This document shows positions 24,728 to 33,645 of a stretch of 47,602 bases of DNA, piece after piece. The stretch covers positions 1 through 47,602 of the forward strand of contig NZ_BPQS01000040.1 of the NCBI RefSeq assembly GCF_022179385.1. Reading direction: 5' to 3'. The position numbers were made by a program, and so were the translations under genes. The DNA is from Methylobacterium longum. Lineage in GTDB: Bacteria; Pseudomonadota; Alphaproteobacteria; Rhizobiales; Beijerinckiaceae. The number at the start of each line of letters is the position of its first letter. Within the stretch, counting starts at the first letter, position 1. The notes beneath the pieces were generated by a model. It ran no database searches. It saw nothing but the letters and a program-made list of their open reading frames with translations, and had not been told where the DNA came from.

Positions 24728-26413
24728 TCAGGACGACGATGCTGCGGGGACCCCTCGGGGGCCAAAGATTCGCCCGCAGTATGCCGCCAGATGGTCTGTC
24801 CGGTCTGGCGTAGCGCGAAAGGCGATGTGGCCGTCGGGGCGGATGAGGACGATAGCGGGCTGACACTCCAGGCCGTAGGCCCCGTGAGCCTTTCCGTCGA
24901 GATCCGACAGCACGGGCACGTCAGCGCCGTTCAGGAGCGGGCCGGCGAGGACGAGCCGCGGTCGCACCCAGTTCCAGGGCGCGACGGCCTCGACGGCTGC
25001 GCGCAGCGAGGCGCCCGCCTCCGAAGCCCCCCCGTCGAAGCACAGCAGGGCCCAACCCGTGGTCCGCCCGTCCGGGTTGTAGAAGAACGGGAAGAGTGAG
25101 GTCGTTCGGCCATCCTGGGTCACTTCCGCCTCGGGGGCCCGCTCGCCGGGCTTCGGCCCGCGTTGAAGGAGATGGCTCAGCCCCTGGAGGTGATCCTCGC
25201 TGAGCGGGCTCGTCGGATACCGCACCGAGAGCTGCTGCAGGTCGTCCGTACCTTGAAGCAGGGCGCCGAGGCCTGGAACCACCTTGGTCGCCAAGCCGAG
25301 GGCCGCATCCGTCAGGGGGCCGCGGTAAACGGTACGGCGAAAGCCCTTCGCCTGCTGCTCGCTGAGCCTGGCGTGCTCGCCGCCGCGCTCGACGTCGTAG
25401 GAGTCGAGCAGTACCGGGGTAGCCTGACCCCGCAACGTCATGGCCAGCCGCCACGCGATCTCGACTGCGTCGTGCAGGCCGGCGTTCATGCCCTGGCCGC
25501 CGATGGGCAGGGACAGGTGGCCGGCGTCGCCGGCCAGGAATACGCGACCACGGGCGTAGGCCGGCGAGACGCCGTATTGAAATCGGCTGTGGGTCAGCCA
25601 TTGCGGGTCGGTGAGCGTCAGCGTCTCGTCGCCCGTGACCGCGCGGGCCACGGCCTGGACCTCGTCCAGCGTCGGATCGCGATCCGGCACGTCGGCGTCG
25701 TCGGCCAGGAAGAACAGCCGGTGATAGCCACCCCAGACCGGCATCACGCCGCAGAAGCCGCGCTCGTAGTAGAAGAACCAGAGCTGATCGGGCTCCAGTG
25801 AACGCCGCCAGGAGAGCTTGGCGTCGACCTGGCGGTTCATCCGGCCCTCGAACCGCTCGGGTTCGAAATCCAGGTCGAGTTGCGGGCGCAGCGTGCTCTT
25901 GGCGCCGTCGGCGGCCACGAGGTAACGGCAGCGCAGCCGGCCATCCGGTCCCTCCTCGCCGCGTCTCGTCGTGATGGTCACGCCGTCCGCGTCCTGGGCA
26001 ACGGCGACGACCTTGCAGCCGCGCTCGATCCGGCCGCCGCGCCCTTCGTAGGTTTCGGCCAAGGTCGTCTCGATGACGTCCTGCCCGCTGTACAGGACCT
26101 TCGGGTAAGGGCTGGCGACATCGTCGATCGGAATCGGCGTCGTTTGCGTTCCGTTCATGAAGAAGTTGACGAGGCGAATGGGATAGGCGCGCTCGGCGAG
26201 GGCGTCGCGGAGGCCGACGCCGGCCAAGAGTTCCTGAGGGCGCGCCCAGAGGTTGTTGGCCCGGGAATAGGCCCGACCTTCGGTCCGCGCCTCGAGGACG
26301 AGGCAGTCGACGCCGTGATGGCGCAGGGCACAGCCCGTGGTCAGGCCGACGGGACCGGCGCCCACGACGATGACGTCGGCGTCCAGGGTGTCCGGAAGGA
26401 TGTCGCGGGACAT
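24728..26413 (-). CDS. FAD-dependent aromatic monooxygenase, PheA/TfdB type
   Basis: A 561-residue flavoprotein hydroxylase that would insert one O atom from O2 into a phenolic or polyketide-like ring using NAD(P)H. The Rossmann motif GAGPVGLTTGCALRHHGVDC is near residue 17; the FAD motif GDAGHLSLPIGGQGMNAGLHDAVEIAWRLA is near residue 290. The last 170 residues form a thioredoxin-like C-terminal domain seen in phenol hydroxylases and RdmE-type enzymes. The ATG at 26413 was chosen because upstream in-frame sequence reads through the neighbouring gene. It is the last gene of a MarR-controlled operon, 29 bases after the ABM-domain gene. Substrate is unknown. Confidence 0.9.
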   Translation of the reverse strand: MSRDILPDTLDADVIVVGAGPVGLTTGCALRHHGVDCLVLEARTEGRAYSRANNLWARPQELLAGVGLRDALAERAYPIRLVNFFMNGTQTTPIPIDDVASPYPKVLYSGQDVIETTLAETYEGRGGRIERGCKVVAVAQDADGVTITTRRGEEGPDGRLRCRYLVAADGAKSTLRPQLDLDFEPERFEGRMNRQVDAKLSWRRSLEPDQLWFFYYERGFCGVMPVWGGYHRLFFLADDADVPDRDPTLDEVQAVARAVTGDETLTLTDPQWLTHSRFQYGVSPAYARGRVFLAGDAGHLSLPIGGQGMNAGLHDAVEIAWRLAMTLRGQATPVLLDSYDVERGGEHARLSEQQAKGFRRTVYRGPLTDAALGLATKVVPGLGALLQGTDDLQQLSVRYPTSPLSEDHLQGLSHLLQRGPKPGERAPEAEVTQDGRTTSLFPFFYNPDGRTTGWALLCFDGGASEAGASLRAAVEAVAPWNWVRPRLVLAGPLLNGADVPVLSDLDGKAHGAYGLECQPAIVLIRPDGHIAFRATPDRTDHLAAYCGRIFGPRGVPAASSS

Positions 26414-26442
26414 GAAAAGCTCGGGCTCGGGAACGGAGGGGC

Positions 26443-26811
26443 TCACGCCGGGCAGATGCCGGGCACGTCTACCTTCCGGAACAGGTGCGGGCTCACCGTC
26501 GCGCCCTCGGGGTAATCCGACAGGCGGGCCCGGAACTCGGGATTGGTGAAGGCCGCGCGGAAGTCGGCGACGCTGTCCCAGACGGCATAATTCAGGAACA
26601 CCCCGCTGCCGGCGAGGCCGCGATGCAGCTGGGTCGACACGAACCCAGGCTGGCGCTTCATGACCTCCGCGTCGGCGGTCCAGGCGGAGACCAGCCGGTC
26701 GGCATCCGCGGCCTGGACGACGAAGGTGTTGATCAGGACGACCGGACCGTCCTCCACCGTCAGTTGGTCGGCCAGGGTGACGGTGCGGTCCATCTCGACG
26801 AACGTCGGCAT
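26443..26811 (-). CDS. Antibiotic-biosynthesis-monooxygenase (ABM) domain protein
   Basis: A 122-residue protein with a dimeric ferredoxin-like ABM fold: VVLINTFVVQAADADRLVSAW, then MKRQPGFVSTQLHRGLAGSG and FLNYAVWDSVADFRAAFTNPEF. That order (strand, helix, 'PGF.s..lh', 'f.ny..W.s..a...a...p.f') is the family pattern. Such proteins are cofactor-free oxygenases, or detoxify quinones and related compounds (YgiN-like). It lies 2 bases after the marR stop and 29 bases before the flavin hydroxylase, so the two probably act on the same or sequential aromatic substrates. Confidence 0.85.
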   Translation of the reverse strand: MPTFVEMDRTVTLADQLTVEDGPVVLINTFVVQAADADRLVSAWTADAEVMKRQPGFVSTQLHRGLAGSGVFLNYAVWDSVADFRAAFTNPEFRARLSDYPEGATVSPHLFRKVDVPGICPA

Positions 26812-26813
26812 GT

Positions 26814-27344
26814 TCAGGCTCCTTGGGTCTGGGGGTGGCGGCGTGCGGCGGGCGCCGGCTGCGCCGTGTCGAGCCGCCGCTGCATCTCGCGCAGCAGGGC
26901 GCTCGCGGCTTCGAACCCCTCGGGCGACAGACCGGCCGTAAGGTCGTCGGCCCAGCGCTCCTGACGTTCGATGGCCGTGCGATAGGCAGCCTCTCCCCGC
27001 TCCGTCGCAACGACCAACATGGCTCTCCGGTGATGCGGGTTCGGGGCGAGGCGGACGAAGCCCTCGGTCCGCATGTCGTCGACCAAGCGCTGAACCGCCT
27101 GTCGCGTCAGACCCATGTTGCGGGCGATGTGGGCGACGGGGAGGGGGGCCGCCGAGAGCGCGATGGCGCCCAGCACCTGCCAGCGGGCGCTCGTCAGCCC
27201 GAGGTCGCCGACCAGTGCATCGCCCGCGGCGAGCAAGTCGCCGTTCATGCGGAAGACCTCGATGACGAGTCCGGTCCACGCGCGGCGAAGGTGCGCCTGA
27301 TCGGGCGCGGCGGCCCCTGTCGTTGTGTCCATGGCAGACACCAT
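26814..27344 (-). CDS. MarR-family transcriptional regulator
   Basis: A 176-residue winged-helix regulator. LTSARWQVLGAIALSAAPLPVAHIARNMGLTRQAVQRLVDDMRTEGFV is the MarR helix-turn-helix plus recognition helix, followed by the wing (RLAPNPHHRRAMLVVATERGEAAY). It is the first gene of the operon. A near-palindrome at 27367-27388 lies just upstream, so it likely represses its own operon until an aromatic ligand binds. Start could be 27344 (MVSAM) or the ATG at 27332; neither has a clear ribosome site. Confidence 0.88.
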   Translation of the reverse strand: MVSAMDTTTGAAAPDQAHLRRAWTGLVIEVFRMNGDLLAAGDALVGDLGLTSARWQVLGAIALSAAPLPVAHIARNMGLTRQAVQRLVDDMRTEGFVRLAPNPHHRRAMLVVATERGEAAYRTAIERQERWADDLTAGLSPEGFEAASALLREMQRRLDTAQPAPAARRHPQTQGA

Positions 27345-27366
27345 AACGATTCGACGAGATCGGTCA

Positions 27367-27388
27367 ATACGACAACAGGTTGTCATAT
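27367..27388. promoter_or_regulatory. Probable MarR operator
   Basis: GACAAC-AG-GTTGTC (27371-27384) is a perfect dyad, extended on both sides by AT-rich matching bases (ATAC...ATAT). It lies 27 bases upstream of the marR start, inside the expected promoter. Size and symmetry fit a MarR dimer site. Confidence 0.75.
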
Positions 27389-27891
27389 TTCGTTGGTGTC
27401 CTCTCCTTGGCCGAACGCTGGGATCGATGCGCGGTCCTCCGTCAGATCGCGGCAGCTCGCGGGGAGGTTCGGCCGTTCCCGCACGGCGTGCGGCTAAAGG
27501 TGTCGCCGCGTCCTGCGCGGGAAACGGCCGGCGCGAATCCGCGACGCTGTCCGTATGCCGTCTCTCGTGCTGCGGAGCGGACCGGCAGACCGCCACCCGA
27601 CGCGGACGCGCGGTGAGCTGTCGGCGGGAGTTGAACCTAGCCGAAGACCGCCGGTCCCCTTCGGACAGGGATTGCTGAAGAGCGGATAGGCCCTTCCCGA
27701 CTCATGCCGGAGACGTGGGTAGCCGTCGCCGCATCCCCTGAGCGGCCCTTCGTCGGGCGTTCGGCTGACGGTGGGAAGGGGGCGTTCGCCTGACGCTCTG
27801 TATGAGGCGGACGTGACCCGCAGCGGATGTCGAGCATCGACCGCGGGCAAGCGCCCTACGTCTCTTCGAGCTTCTGGCCTAGGCTCGCCCG
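27389..27891. other. Divergent intergenic region, marR operon and DHFR-like gene
   Basis: About 500 bases with only Arg-rich overlapping frames. No gene, repeat or further operator recognised beyond the MarR dyad at its left edge. Confidence 0.45.
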
Positions 27892-28509
27892 ATGGGACTC
27901 TTGACCTTCAGCATGAACGCCACCCTGGACGGCTGCGTCGACCACCGGGAGGGGATCGCCGACGACGAGACACACGCGTATTTCACCCGCCTCATGGACG
28001 GGTGCGGGGCGATGCTGTGGGGCCGCATCACCTACGAGATGATGGAGAGCCACTGGCCGGCGGTGGCGCGCGGTGACGTGGAGGCGCCGCCGACGATACG
28101 GGCGTGGGCGGTCAAGCTGGAGGACAAGCCGAAATACGTGGTGTCGTCGACGCGAAAGGACTTCCCGTGGACCAACAGCCACCACATCCGTGACGACCTA
28201 AGAACAGGCGTACAGAGGCTCAAGGATGCGACGCCGGCGGGCGTGCTCCTCGGTAGTGGCCAGCTCGCGACCGAGCTGGACCGGCTTGATCTGATCGATG
28301 AGTACAAGCTCCTGATCCACCCCAGGATCGCCGGACGCGGCCCGACCCTGTACCAGGGCGGCCTGCCCAGGACGCGACGGCTCGCGCTGGTCTCCGCGAC
28401 GCCGCTCGGCAATGGCGCAGTCTCCCTGCACTATCGGCACGAACACGGGCGCAACGCCGCATCGCACACAGCTCGGGGATCTGCGCATCGCGGGCGCCCC
28501 GCCGATTAG
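27892..28509 (+). CDS. Dihydrofolate reductase/RibD C-terminal family protein
   Basis: A 205-residue protein of the RibD_C/DHFR-like group (YwjB/YyaP type). It begins MGLLTFSMNATLDGCVDHRE, has MLWGRITYEMMESHWP (the 'GR.TYE.m...W' motif), KYVVSSTRKDFPW, then GVLLGSGQLATELDRLDLIDEYKLLIHP and a final GNGAVSLHYR. These are NADPH-binding reductases of pterin or flavin-like substrates; the exact substrate of this subgroup is mostly unknown. About 30 extra basic C-terminal residues follow the domain end. No nearby partner on the same strand. Confidence 0.85.
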   Translation: MGLLTFSMNATLDGCVDHREGIADDETHAYFTRLMDGCGAMLWGRITYEMMESHWPAVARGDVEAPPTIRAWAVKLEDKPKYVVSSTRKDFPWTNSHHIRDDLRTGVQRLKDATPAGVLLGSGQLATELDRLDLIDEYKLLIHPRIAGRGPTLYQGGLPRTRRLALVSATPLGNGAVSLHYRHEHGRNAASHTARGSAHRGRPAD

Positions 28510-29218
28510 CGATCGGCATCGATCGCCTGCCTCCATCAATCAGGACAAAGCACCCACGCGTTGAGCGTGCGGCGGTGGAGACCTTGGCTGGCTGCCAGCA
28601 CGGGCGGTGTGAGGCCGATCGCGGGGGCAGGGCAGTCCGATCCTCATGCCGAGCCATCACGAGCCGAACTTCTACGAGGGGTCGGGACAGGCGCGGTGGC
28701 GATGTCCGCCCACGAATATTGTCTCTCCGAGGCAGACTGGCGGAAATCCAACCCGGGCGGTCGGTCGGCTTGCGACCCATCTCGGCCGTTCCAGCGGGGA
28801 TCGGCGCATCTCGAAAGCGGTCGATCGCTGGTGGTTCAGCACCTCCGGCTCGGGGTGGTGAGCCGCCACTGGGGCTACGCCTGAAAGCTGAACTGCCGGT
28901 TGGCTCCCAACGGCGCCGATCAGCCGGCGCGACCGCCTCTCGGAGGCGGACGATGTGACAGCGTACGCCGGCGTACCCCAGGGATACCGGAACTCAGCAT
29001 TCGCGCAGTCCGTGAGTCTTCTATGACGTGCAACCCCGGGCACATAACGGGCGGACGTGGAACGTTCGATCGAGCGCACCGGCTCGCGCAACGCACCATT
29101 GCGAGCCGTCTGCTTGGTGACGCGATACGCGAACGTCGACTGTGTCCCGTATGAAACTGACTGGCCGCAAAATACAGGTTAGAGAGACCCGATATTCCGG
29201 GACAGCAGAACCGATACC
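28510..29218. other. Intergenic region upstream of the AraC-family gene
   Basis: About 700 bases without a believable gene. It contains a hairpin CCGCCTC-TCG-GAGGCGG (28933-28949) and a 14-bp perfect palindrome GTACGCCGGCGTAC (28963-28976), some 240 bases before the AraC-family start. The last 60 bases are AT-richer and probably hold its promoter. Confidence 0.45.
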
Positions 29219-30154
29219 GTGAGCTTCGTACCCAGCTCCCTCTTCACGACCGAGAGTCTGCCCGAGCGCGACCGTTTCGATGCTTGGCGCACCCTGTTCT
29301 CCGCCCACGATCTCGATGCCGACCCACAAGACTTCTCAGGCAGCATCGAGACCGCCCAGATCGGTGCGGTCGCCCTGCGCGTCATGAACGCCGCGCCACA
29401 GGGGCCGGGCCGGTCGAGGCCGCAGATCCGGCGCGACGGCATGGACGGCTTCGTCCTCTACTTGAGCCAGCACGCCTACACCGTCGAGACCGAGCGCGGC
29501 GTGCTGGACGTTCCGGCGGGCGCCATCAGCCTCAACGATCTGTCGCAGCCCTACCGGCGCAGCCGGGTGCCGGAGACGGACTCTCTGATCATCGCGCTTC
29601 CGCGTTCGTCCATCGCCGCCCTGCTGCCCGACGAGGACGCGTTGCACGGGCTGCTCCTGCACGGCGGTTCAGGGCGCTTGCTCGCCGATCACATGCGGAG
29701 CCTGGCGGCGAACCGACACGCGATCGCCGCGGTGGACGCCGGCCATCTCGCCCAGGCGACGCTCCACATGATCGCGGCCTGCGTGCGCCCGAGCCTGGAG
29801 GGCGTCGCGCGGGCGGGCGCACCGCTCGATGCGGCGCGCCTCAGGATCGCGAAGCAGTACCTCCGCTCCCATCTGGCGACGCCGCTACGCATCGACGCTA
29901 TGGCGAAGGCGCTCGGCATGTCCCGCTCGCAGCTCTACCGCTTGTTCGAGCCGGAGGGTGGGATAGCGCGCTACCTCGCGCGCCAGCGCCTCGGGGCCGT
30001 ACGAGCAGCGCTCACCGATCCCCTCGAGCGGCGGTCCATCGGCGAGATCGGAGCGGCTTACAGCTTCGGCAACAGCGCCATCCTCAGTCGTGCGTTCCGG
30101 CAGGCGTACGGCTTGAGTCCGCGCGACTACCGGGCGTCCGTCGGGGGTGCCTGA
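29219..30154 (+). CDS. AraC-family transcriptional regulator
   Basis: A 311-residue regulator with an AraC-binding-2-like N-terminal domain (about residues 20-190; DGFVLYLSQHAYTVETERGV and DVPAGAISLNDLSQPYRR) and a C-terminal double helix-turn-helix (about 210-305): RIDAMAKALGMSRSQLYRLF and IGEIGAAYSFGNSAILSRAF, ending YGLSPRDYRAS. This matches the FeaR/NahR-like AraC group that senses small carboxylic or aromatic compounds. The start is GTG. No adjacent operon indicates its target. Confidence 0.9.
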   Translation: MSFVPSSLFTTESLPERDRFDAWRTLFSAHDLDADPQDFSGSIETAQIGAVALRVMNAAPQGPGRSRPQIRRDGMDGFVLYLSQHAYTVETERGVLDVPAGAISLNDLSQPYRRSRVPETDSLIIALPRSSIAALLPDEDALHGLLLHGGSGRLLADHMRSLAANRHAIAAVDAGHLAQATLHMIAACVRPSLEGVARAGAPLDAARLRIAKQYLRSHLATPLRIDAMAKALGMSRSQLYRLFEPEGGIARYLARQRLGAVRAALTDPLERRSIGEIGAAYSFGNSAILSRAFRQAYGLSPRDYRASVGGA

Positions 30155-30618
30155 AGAGAGCGGAGTTCCTGTCGAAAACGAGCTCCCTCGAGCGATGCCG
30201 CAGCCGAAGTAGCCGCCGGCCGTGAGCGCAGTCCGGCCCAACGACATGAACGGCTCATTCCCATCTTAGAATGGATCGCCGTCGCGTAGACGCGGTCGCC
30301 AGACCGCTGCGAAACGGCTTCGGGGAGGTAATCCGTTCCGCCTCCGGCCGGGTCCGGTCGTTCAGGACCGATCAGAAGGCCGGCCAGCGGACGTTCCGAA
30401 CGTTAGAGACGGGTCGAGAGCCGGCGCAGGGGCGACGTCCGCTTCTCTGAAGCACCCGGAAGCGGCCCGGCGGAGATCCATCCGTCGTGGATGCTCACCA
30501 GCGCCGGTGCGACAGCCGACGCCCGTCGAAAGCCGCCGGTCCGCTTCGGAGGAGAGAACCGGAAAGCTATCGTCGTCCCGTCGATCGTCGATCCCGACGC
30601 GATCGTTCAGATCGGATC
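30155..30618. other. Intergenic region between AraC-family and HlyD-family genes (convergent)
   Basis: About 460 bases between two gene 3' ends. Open frames here are Arg/Ala-rich read-throughs. I see no gene and no clear terminator hairpin. Confidence 0.45.
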
Positions 30619-31629
30619 TCAGCGCGCCCTCGGAAACTCCAGGGGGAAGTTGTTGAGCACACGCCAGAGTTCGTAGCCGATCGACACGGTCTCCATGAGG
30701 ATCCAGCCGCGCACCTTGGCACCCAGCGGGATGAAATCGTAGTCGGGCCACGGGGACCGGTCGGGGTCCTGCTCGACCAGCACGCGAAACAGGCCGCTCT
30801 GCTGCGCCGAGGGGTCGACGGCGCGCACCCGCCCGTCGAACATGCCTTGGGCCACCGACGGCCAGCCGCTGAACTGGATCGCCGGCCAGCCCTCGAAGGC
30901 GAGGCGCACGCTCTGGCCGGGCCGGATCAGGGCGACGTCGCGCCCGTCGACCATCAGTTCGACGACGCGGGTCGGCGCGAGCGGCGCAAGGGTCGCCAGG
31001 GTATCCCCCGCGTTGACCAGCGTGCCGGCGGCCGCCGCGTTGATGTGTAGGATCCGGCCCTCCCTCGGCGCGCGAACGAGTTGCGCCGATTGGCGGTTCA
31101 CGGTCACCTCGAGCCGGCTGAGCTTGGCCTTCGCCTCCGCCAGCTTCGCGCGCTGCTCCGCCACGCGGATCTGCGCGGCCTCGAAGTTGCGCCGCGTCAC
31201 GAAGCCCTTCTCGGCCGCCTCGCGGGTCTGGCTGACCTGACTTTCCGCCACCTGCACTCCCTGCTCCGCTGCAGCGATCTCGGCCTCGATCTGCTCCCGC
31301 TCGGCGGCGAGCCGCTTCAGCAGGAACGGATCGTTGTCCATGAGCTGGGCGATCGCGTCCCCCGCGCGAACCCGCTGGCCATCCTCGACGTACCAATGCT
31401 CAACCCGGCCCTGGACCAAGGCCGTGACCGTCTGCACGCGGTCGGCGGGATTCGGGGCGATGACGCGCCCCGTTCCGGCCGCGGTCTGCACCCAGGGCAC
31501 GTACAGGAGGATCAGGACCGCCAAGCAGATCGCGATGCCGATGATCCAGGTCAGGACGGCCGCCGCGCGGGGCGGCCGGATCGAGGTCAGGCTCGGGAAG
31601 TGTCGGAGGTGTTCAGGCCGCGACAGCAT
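30619..31629 (-). CDS. HlyD-family membrane fusion protein
   Basis: A 336-residue periplasmic adaptor. One N-terminal membrane helix (about residues 23-46, VLTWIIGIAICLAVLILLYV) is followed by a half lipoyl motif (VTALVQGRVEHWYVEDGQRVRAGDAIAQL), a long coiled coil (about 100-180), the second lipoyl half (APREGRILHINAAAAGTLVNAGDTL) and a beta-barrel domain. Its start overlaps the 3' end of the upstream ABC-like gene by 17 bases, so the two form a unit. The family bridges an inner-membrane exporter to a TolC-like channel; no TolC gene is in the window. Confidence 0.9.
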   Translation of the reverse strand: MLSRPEHLRHFPSLTSIRPPRAAAVLTWIIGIAICLAVLILLYVPWVQTAAGTGRVIAPNPADRVQTVTALVQGRVEHWYVEDGQRVRAGDAIAQLMDNDPFLLKRLAAEREQIEAEIAAAEQGVQVAESQVSQTREAAEKGFVTRRNFEAAQIRVAEQRAKLAEAKAKLSRLEVTVNRQSAQLVRAPREGRILHINAAAAGTLVNAGDTLATLAPLAPTRVVELMVDGRDVALIRPGQSVRLAFEGWPAIQFSGWPSVAQGMFDGRVRAVDPSAQQSGLFRVLVEQDPDRSPWPDYDFIPLGAKVRGWILMETVSIGYELWRVLNNFPLEFPRAR

Positions 31630-33313
31630 GGGTCCTCTCCCTCAGCACGGGTTTGTCGAGCCGGTCCTCCGGGTCGGCGGCGCGCACATAGCCGTGCGAG
31701 CCCAGCCGGATCTGGCCGTCGTGGATCGGTTGTCGGGGGCGACGCGTGACATGCAGAACCGTCGTGCCCATCTCCCGGAACCTCGCGAGCGCCGCCGCGA
31801 CGCGGTCCGGTGGCAGCAGGTCGAGCAGCGTCGACAGGACGACGAGCTTCGGCCGCTGCAGAAGGGCGGCGGCCAGCTTCAGCGCGACGGCTTCCCCCAC
31901 CGAGAGCGGCGCGCCGGACACGGAGAGCGGCGTGTCGAGGCCGGAGGGCAGGCGCCCGAGGCGCTCGGCCAGGCCGACACGCTCCAGGCAATCGTGGATC
32001 GTAACCGCATCCTGGCCCTCGACCGGCGACAGGACCTCGCGAATGGTTGTCTCGGCGAGCGTCGGCCGATCCAGCACGAGGATCTGCGCCCGCAGCGCGT
32101 CCGGACCATAAACTGCGATGTCGGCTCCGCCGACCATCACCCACCCGCGCTGCGGCCGAACCCGTCGCTCAAGGAGCGCCGCGACCGTCCGCTCAAGCCT
32201 CTCGTCGGCGGGCATGGCGAGGATCTCGCCGCTCTCGACCGCGAAGTCGAGGCGGCAGCCTTCGACCTCGACCTCGCGCAGGCGCAGGTCTCCTTTGGCC
32301 GGGCCGGGGCCGGTCCACTGATCCCCGTCCGCCGCCTCGATCCCCTCGAAGAGCGACAATTCATGGAGCGCCGCGACGAGGTCGTAGAAGGCCCGCGCAT
32401 GCGAGCCCAGTTGGGAGATGCCGTAGAAGGCGGCCGACAGGACGAGTTCCGCCGCCACGAGCTGCCCGAGCGACAATTGCCCCTGCAGGATGAGCCATCC
32501 GCCCATGGCCAGGAGGGCGGCACTGGCGACTGCGTAGACCAGGAGGAACCCGATGGTCTGCGCGAAGGTGTGGCGGAAATGCCGGCGATGCGCCCGCAGG
32601 TAAGCGGCGGTCATCGCCTCGGAGCGCGCCATCGCGGCCGAGAGCCGATTACCGTGCTGGTAGAAGCCGTTGGAAGCGCCGACGCTCTCCAGCCAACGCG
32701 CCGTCCCGTGCTTCGCATGGCTCAGTGCCGCGCCGGACCGGACCGCCGGCCCCGCCCAGAGGAACCCGATGCCGAGCAGCACGGCGGCGACGACGAGATT
32801 GAAGGCGAGAAAGAACGGATGATAGAAACTCGTCAGGACGAGTCCGATCGCGGCTTGTAGAAGGATCGCGAAGCCGCCGACCAGGAGATGCGGGACCGCC
32901 TTCTGGACCGTCATCAGATCGAAGAAGCGGTTGAAGAGGTCGCGGCGCCCTGTCTCGTCGAAGTTCGGGACTTTCGCGTGGAGCGCACGCAAGGTGATTT
33001 CTGCGACGATCCTCGCGAACACGCGCCGCTCGAACAGCGCAAGGACGTAGATCCGCGCGGCGCTGAGCAGGGCGGCGGCGAGCAGAAGCCCGAGCAGAAG
33101 CCCGGACAGCACGAACAGGGGCGCCGGCAGCGCCGTGTTGGCCACCGAATTGATCAGGAGCTGCACCGACACCGGCACGGCGAGGCCCAGGAGCGCCACG
33201 GCGACCCCGTAGACGACCGCCGTCCAGATGAATCCGGCTTCCGGCTTCAGCAGACGCGCGATGAGCCTGCAGGCTTCCGTCAACGTCAGGGGCGTGTGTT
33301 TGATCGCATCCAT
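31613..33313 (-). CDS. ABC exporter-like protein with a motif-less nucleotide-binding domain
   Basis: A 566-residue protein with an ABC exporter layout: five or six membrane helices (about residues 28-300), then a C-terminal domain aligned to an ATPase domain. Every ATPase motif is altered. Where Walker A (GxxGxGKS/T) belongs, residues 366-376 read AMPADERLERT. The Q loop reads VLDRPTLAETTIREVL. The signature LSGGQ is LSVGEA (470-475), Walker B DE is VVLSTLLDLL (491-500) and the switch His is Arg (TVLHVTRRP). The gene is intact otherwise, so this looks like selection for a non-ATPase role rather than decay. The ATG at 33313 was chosen because upstream in-frame sequence is not protein-like. 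It overlaps hlyD by 17 bases. Confidence 0.85.
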   Translation of the reverse strand: MDAIKHTPLTLTEACRLIARLLKPEAGFIWTAVVYGVAVALLGLAVPVSVQLLINSVANTALPAPLFVLSGLLLGLLLAAALLSAARIYVLALFERRVFARIVAEITLRALHAKVPNFDETGRRDLFNRFFDLMTVQKAVPHLLVGGFAILLQAAIGLVLTSFYHPFFLAFNLVVAAVLLGIGFLWAGPAVRSGAALSHAKHGTARWLESVGASNGFYQHGNRLSAAMARSEAMTAAYLRAHRRHFRHTFAQTIGFLLVYAVASAALLAMGGWLILQGQLSLGQLVAAELVLSAAFYGISQLGSHARAFYDLVAALHELSLFEGIEAADGDQWTGPGPAKGDLRLREVEVEGCRLDFAVESGEILAMPADERLERTVAALLERRVRPQRGWVMVGGADIAVYGPDALRAQILVLDRPTLAETTIREVLSPVEGQDAVTIHDCLERVGLAERLGRLPSGLDTPLSVSGAPLSVGEAVALKLAAALLQRPKLVVLSTLLDLLPPDRVAAALARFREMGTTVLHVTRRPRQPIHDGQIRLGSHGYVRAADPEDRLDKPVLRERTHAVAA

Positions 33314-33555
33314 GGGTCGAGGACCTTTCAGATCCGGTCGGGGGCGTGCGAGGAGGCCATGCCGCCGCCACGTTGCCGGGCATGGCCGCGGAGACGCGGA
33401 TAAATCGTCGGGGTGCGCGAGCGCGGAGTCGACCCGGTACCGCCGGCCCATCCCGGGCGCGAACTCGTCCGGTCCGATTTAGCCGGCTGGCGGTTCACCG
33501 GAGGGCGTTCGGCGGATGCCGGTGGGAGACCCTCGAGGGCGAGGGTCGCACGCAC

Positions 33556-33584
33556 GGTCCGCCATGTCGGGGGCACGGCGGACC
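33556..33584 (-). terminator. Hairpin downstream of the small exported protein
   Basis: GGTCCGCC (33556-33563) and GGCGGACC (33577-33584) pair perfectly around 13 bases, 61 bases after the stop of the small exported protein. It may partly separate that gene from the ABC/HlyD unit downstream. No T run. Confidence 0.5.
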
Positions 33585-33645
33585 GATTTGATGCCGGCCC
33601 GTACCGGATTGCGGCCGGCCGTCGGGTCGAGGCGATGCGCCCGCT

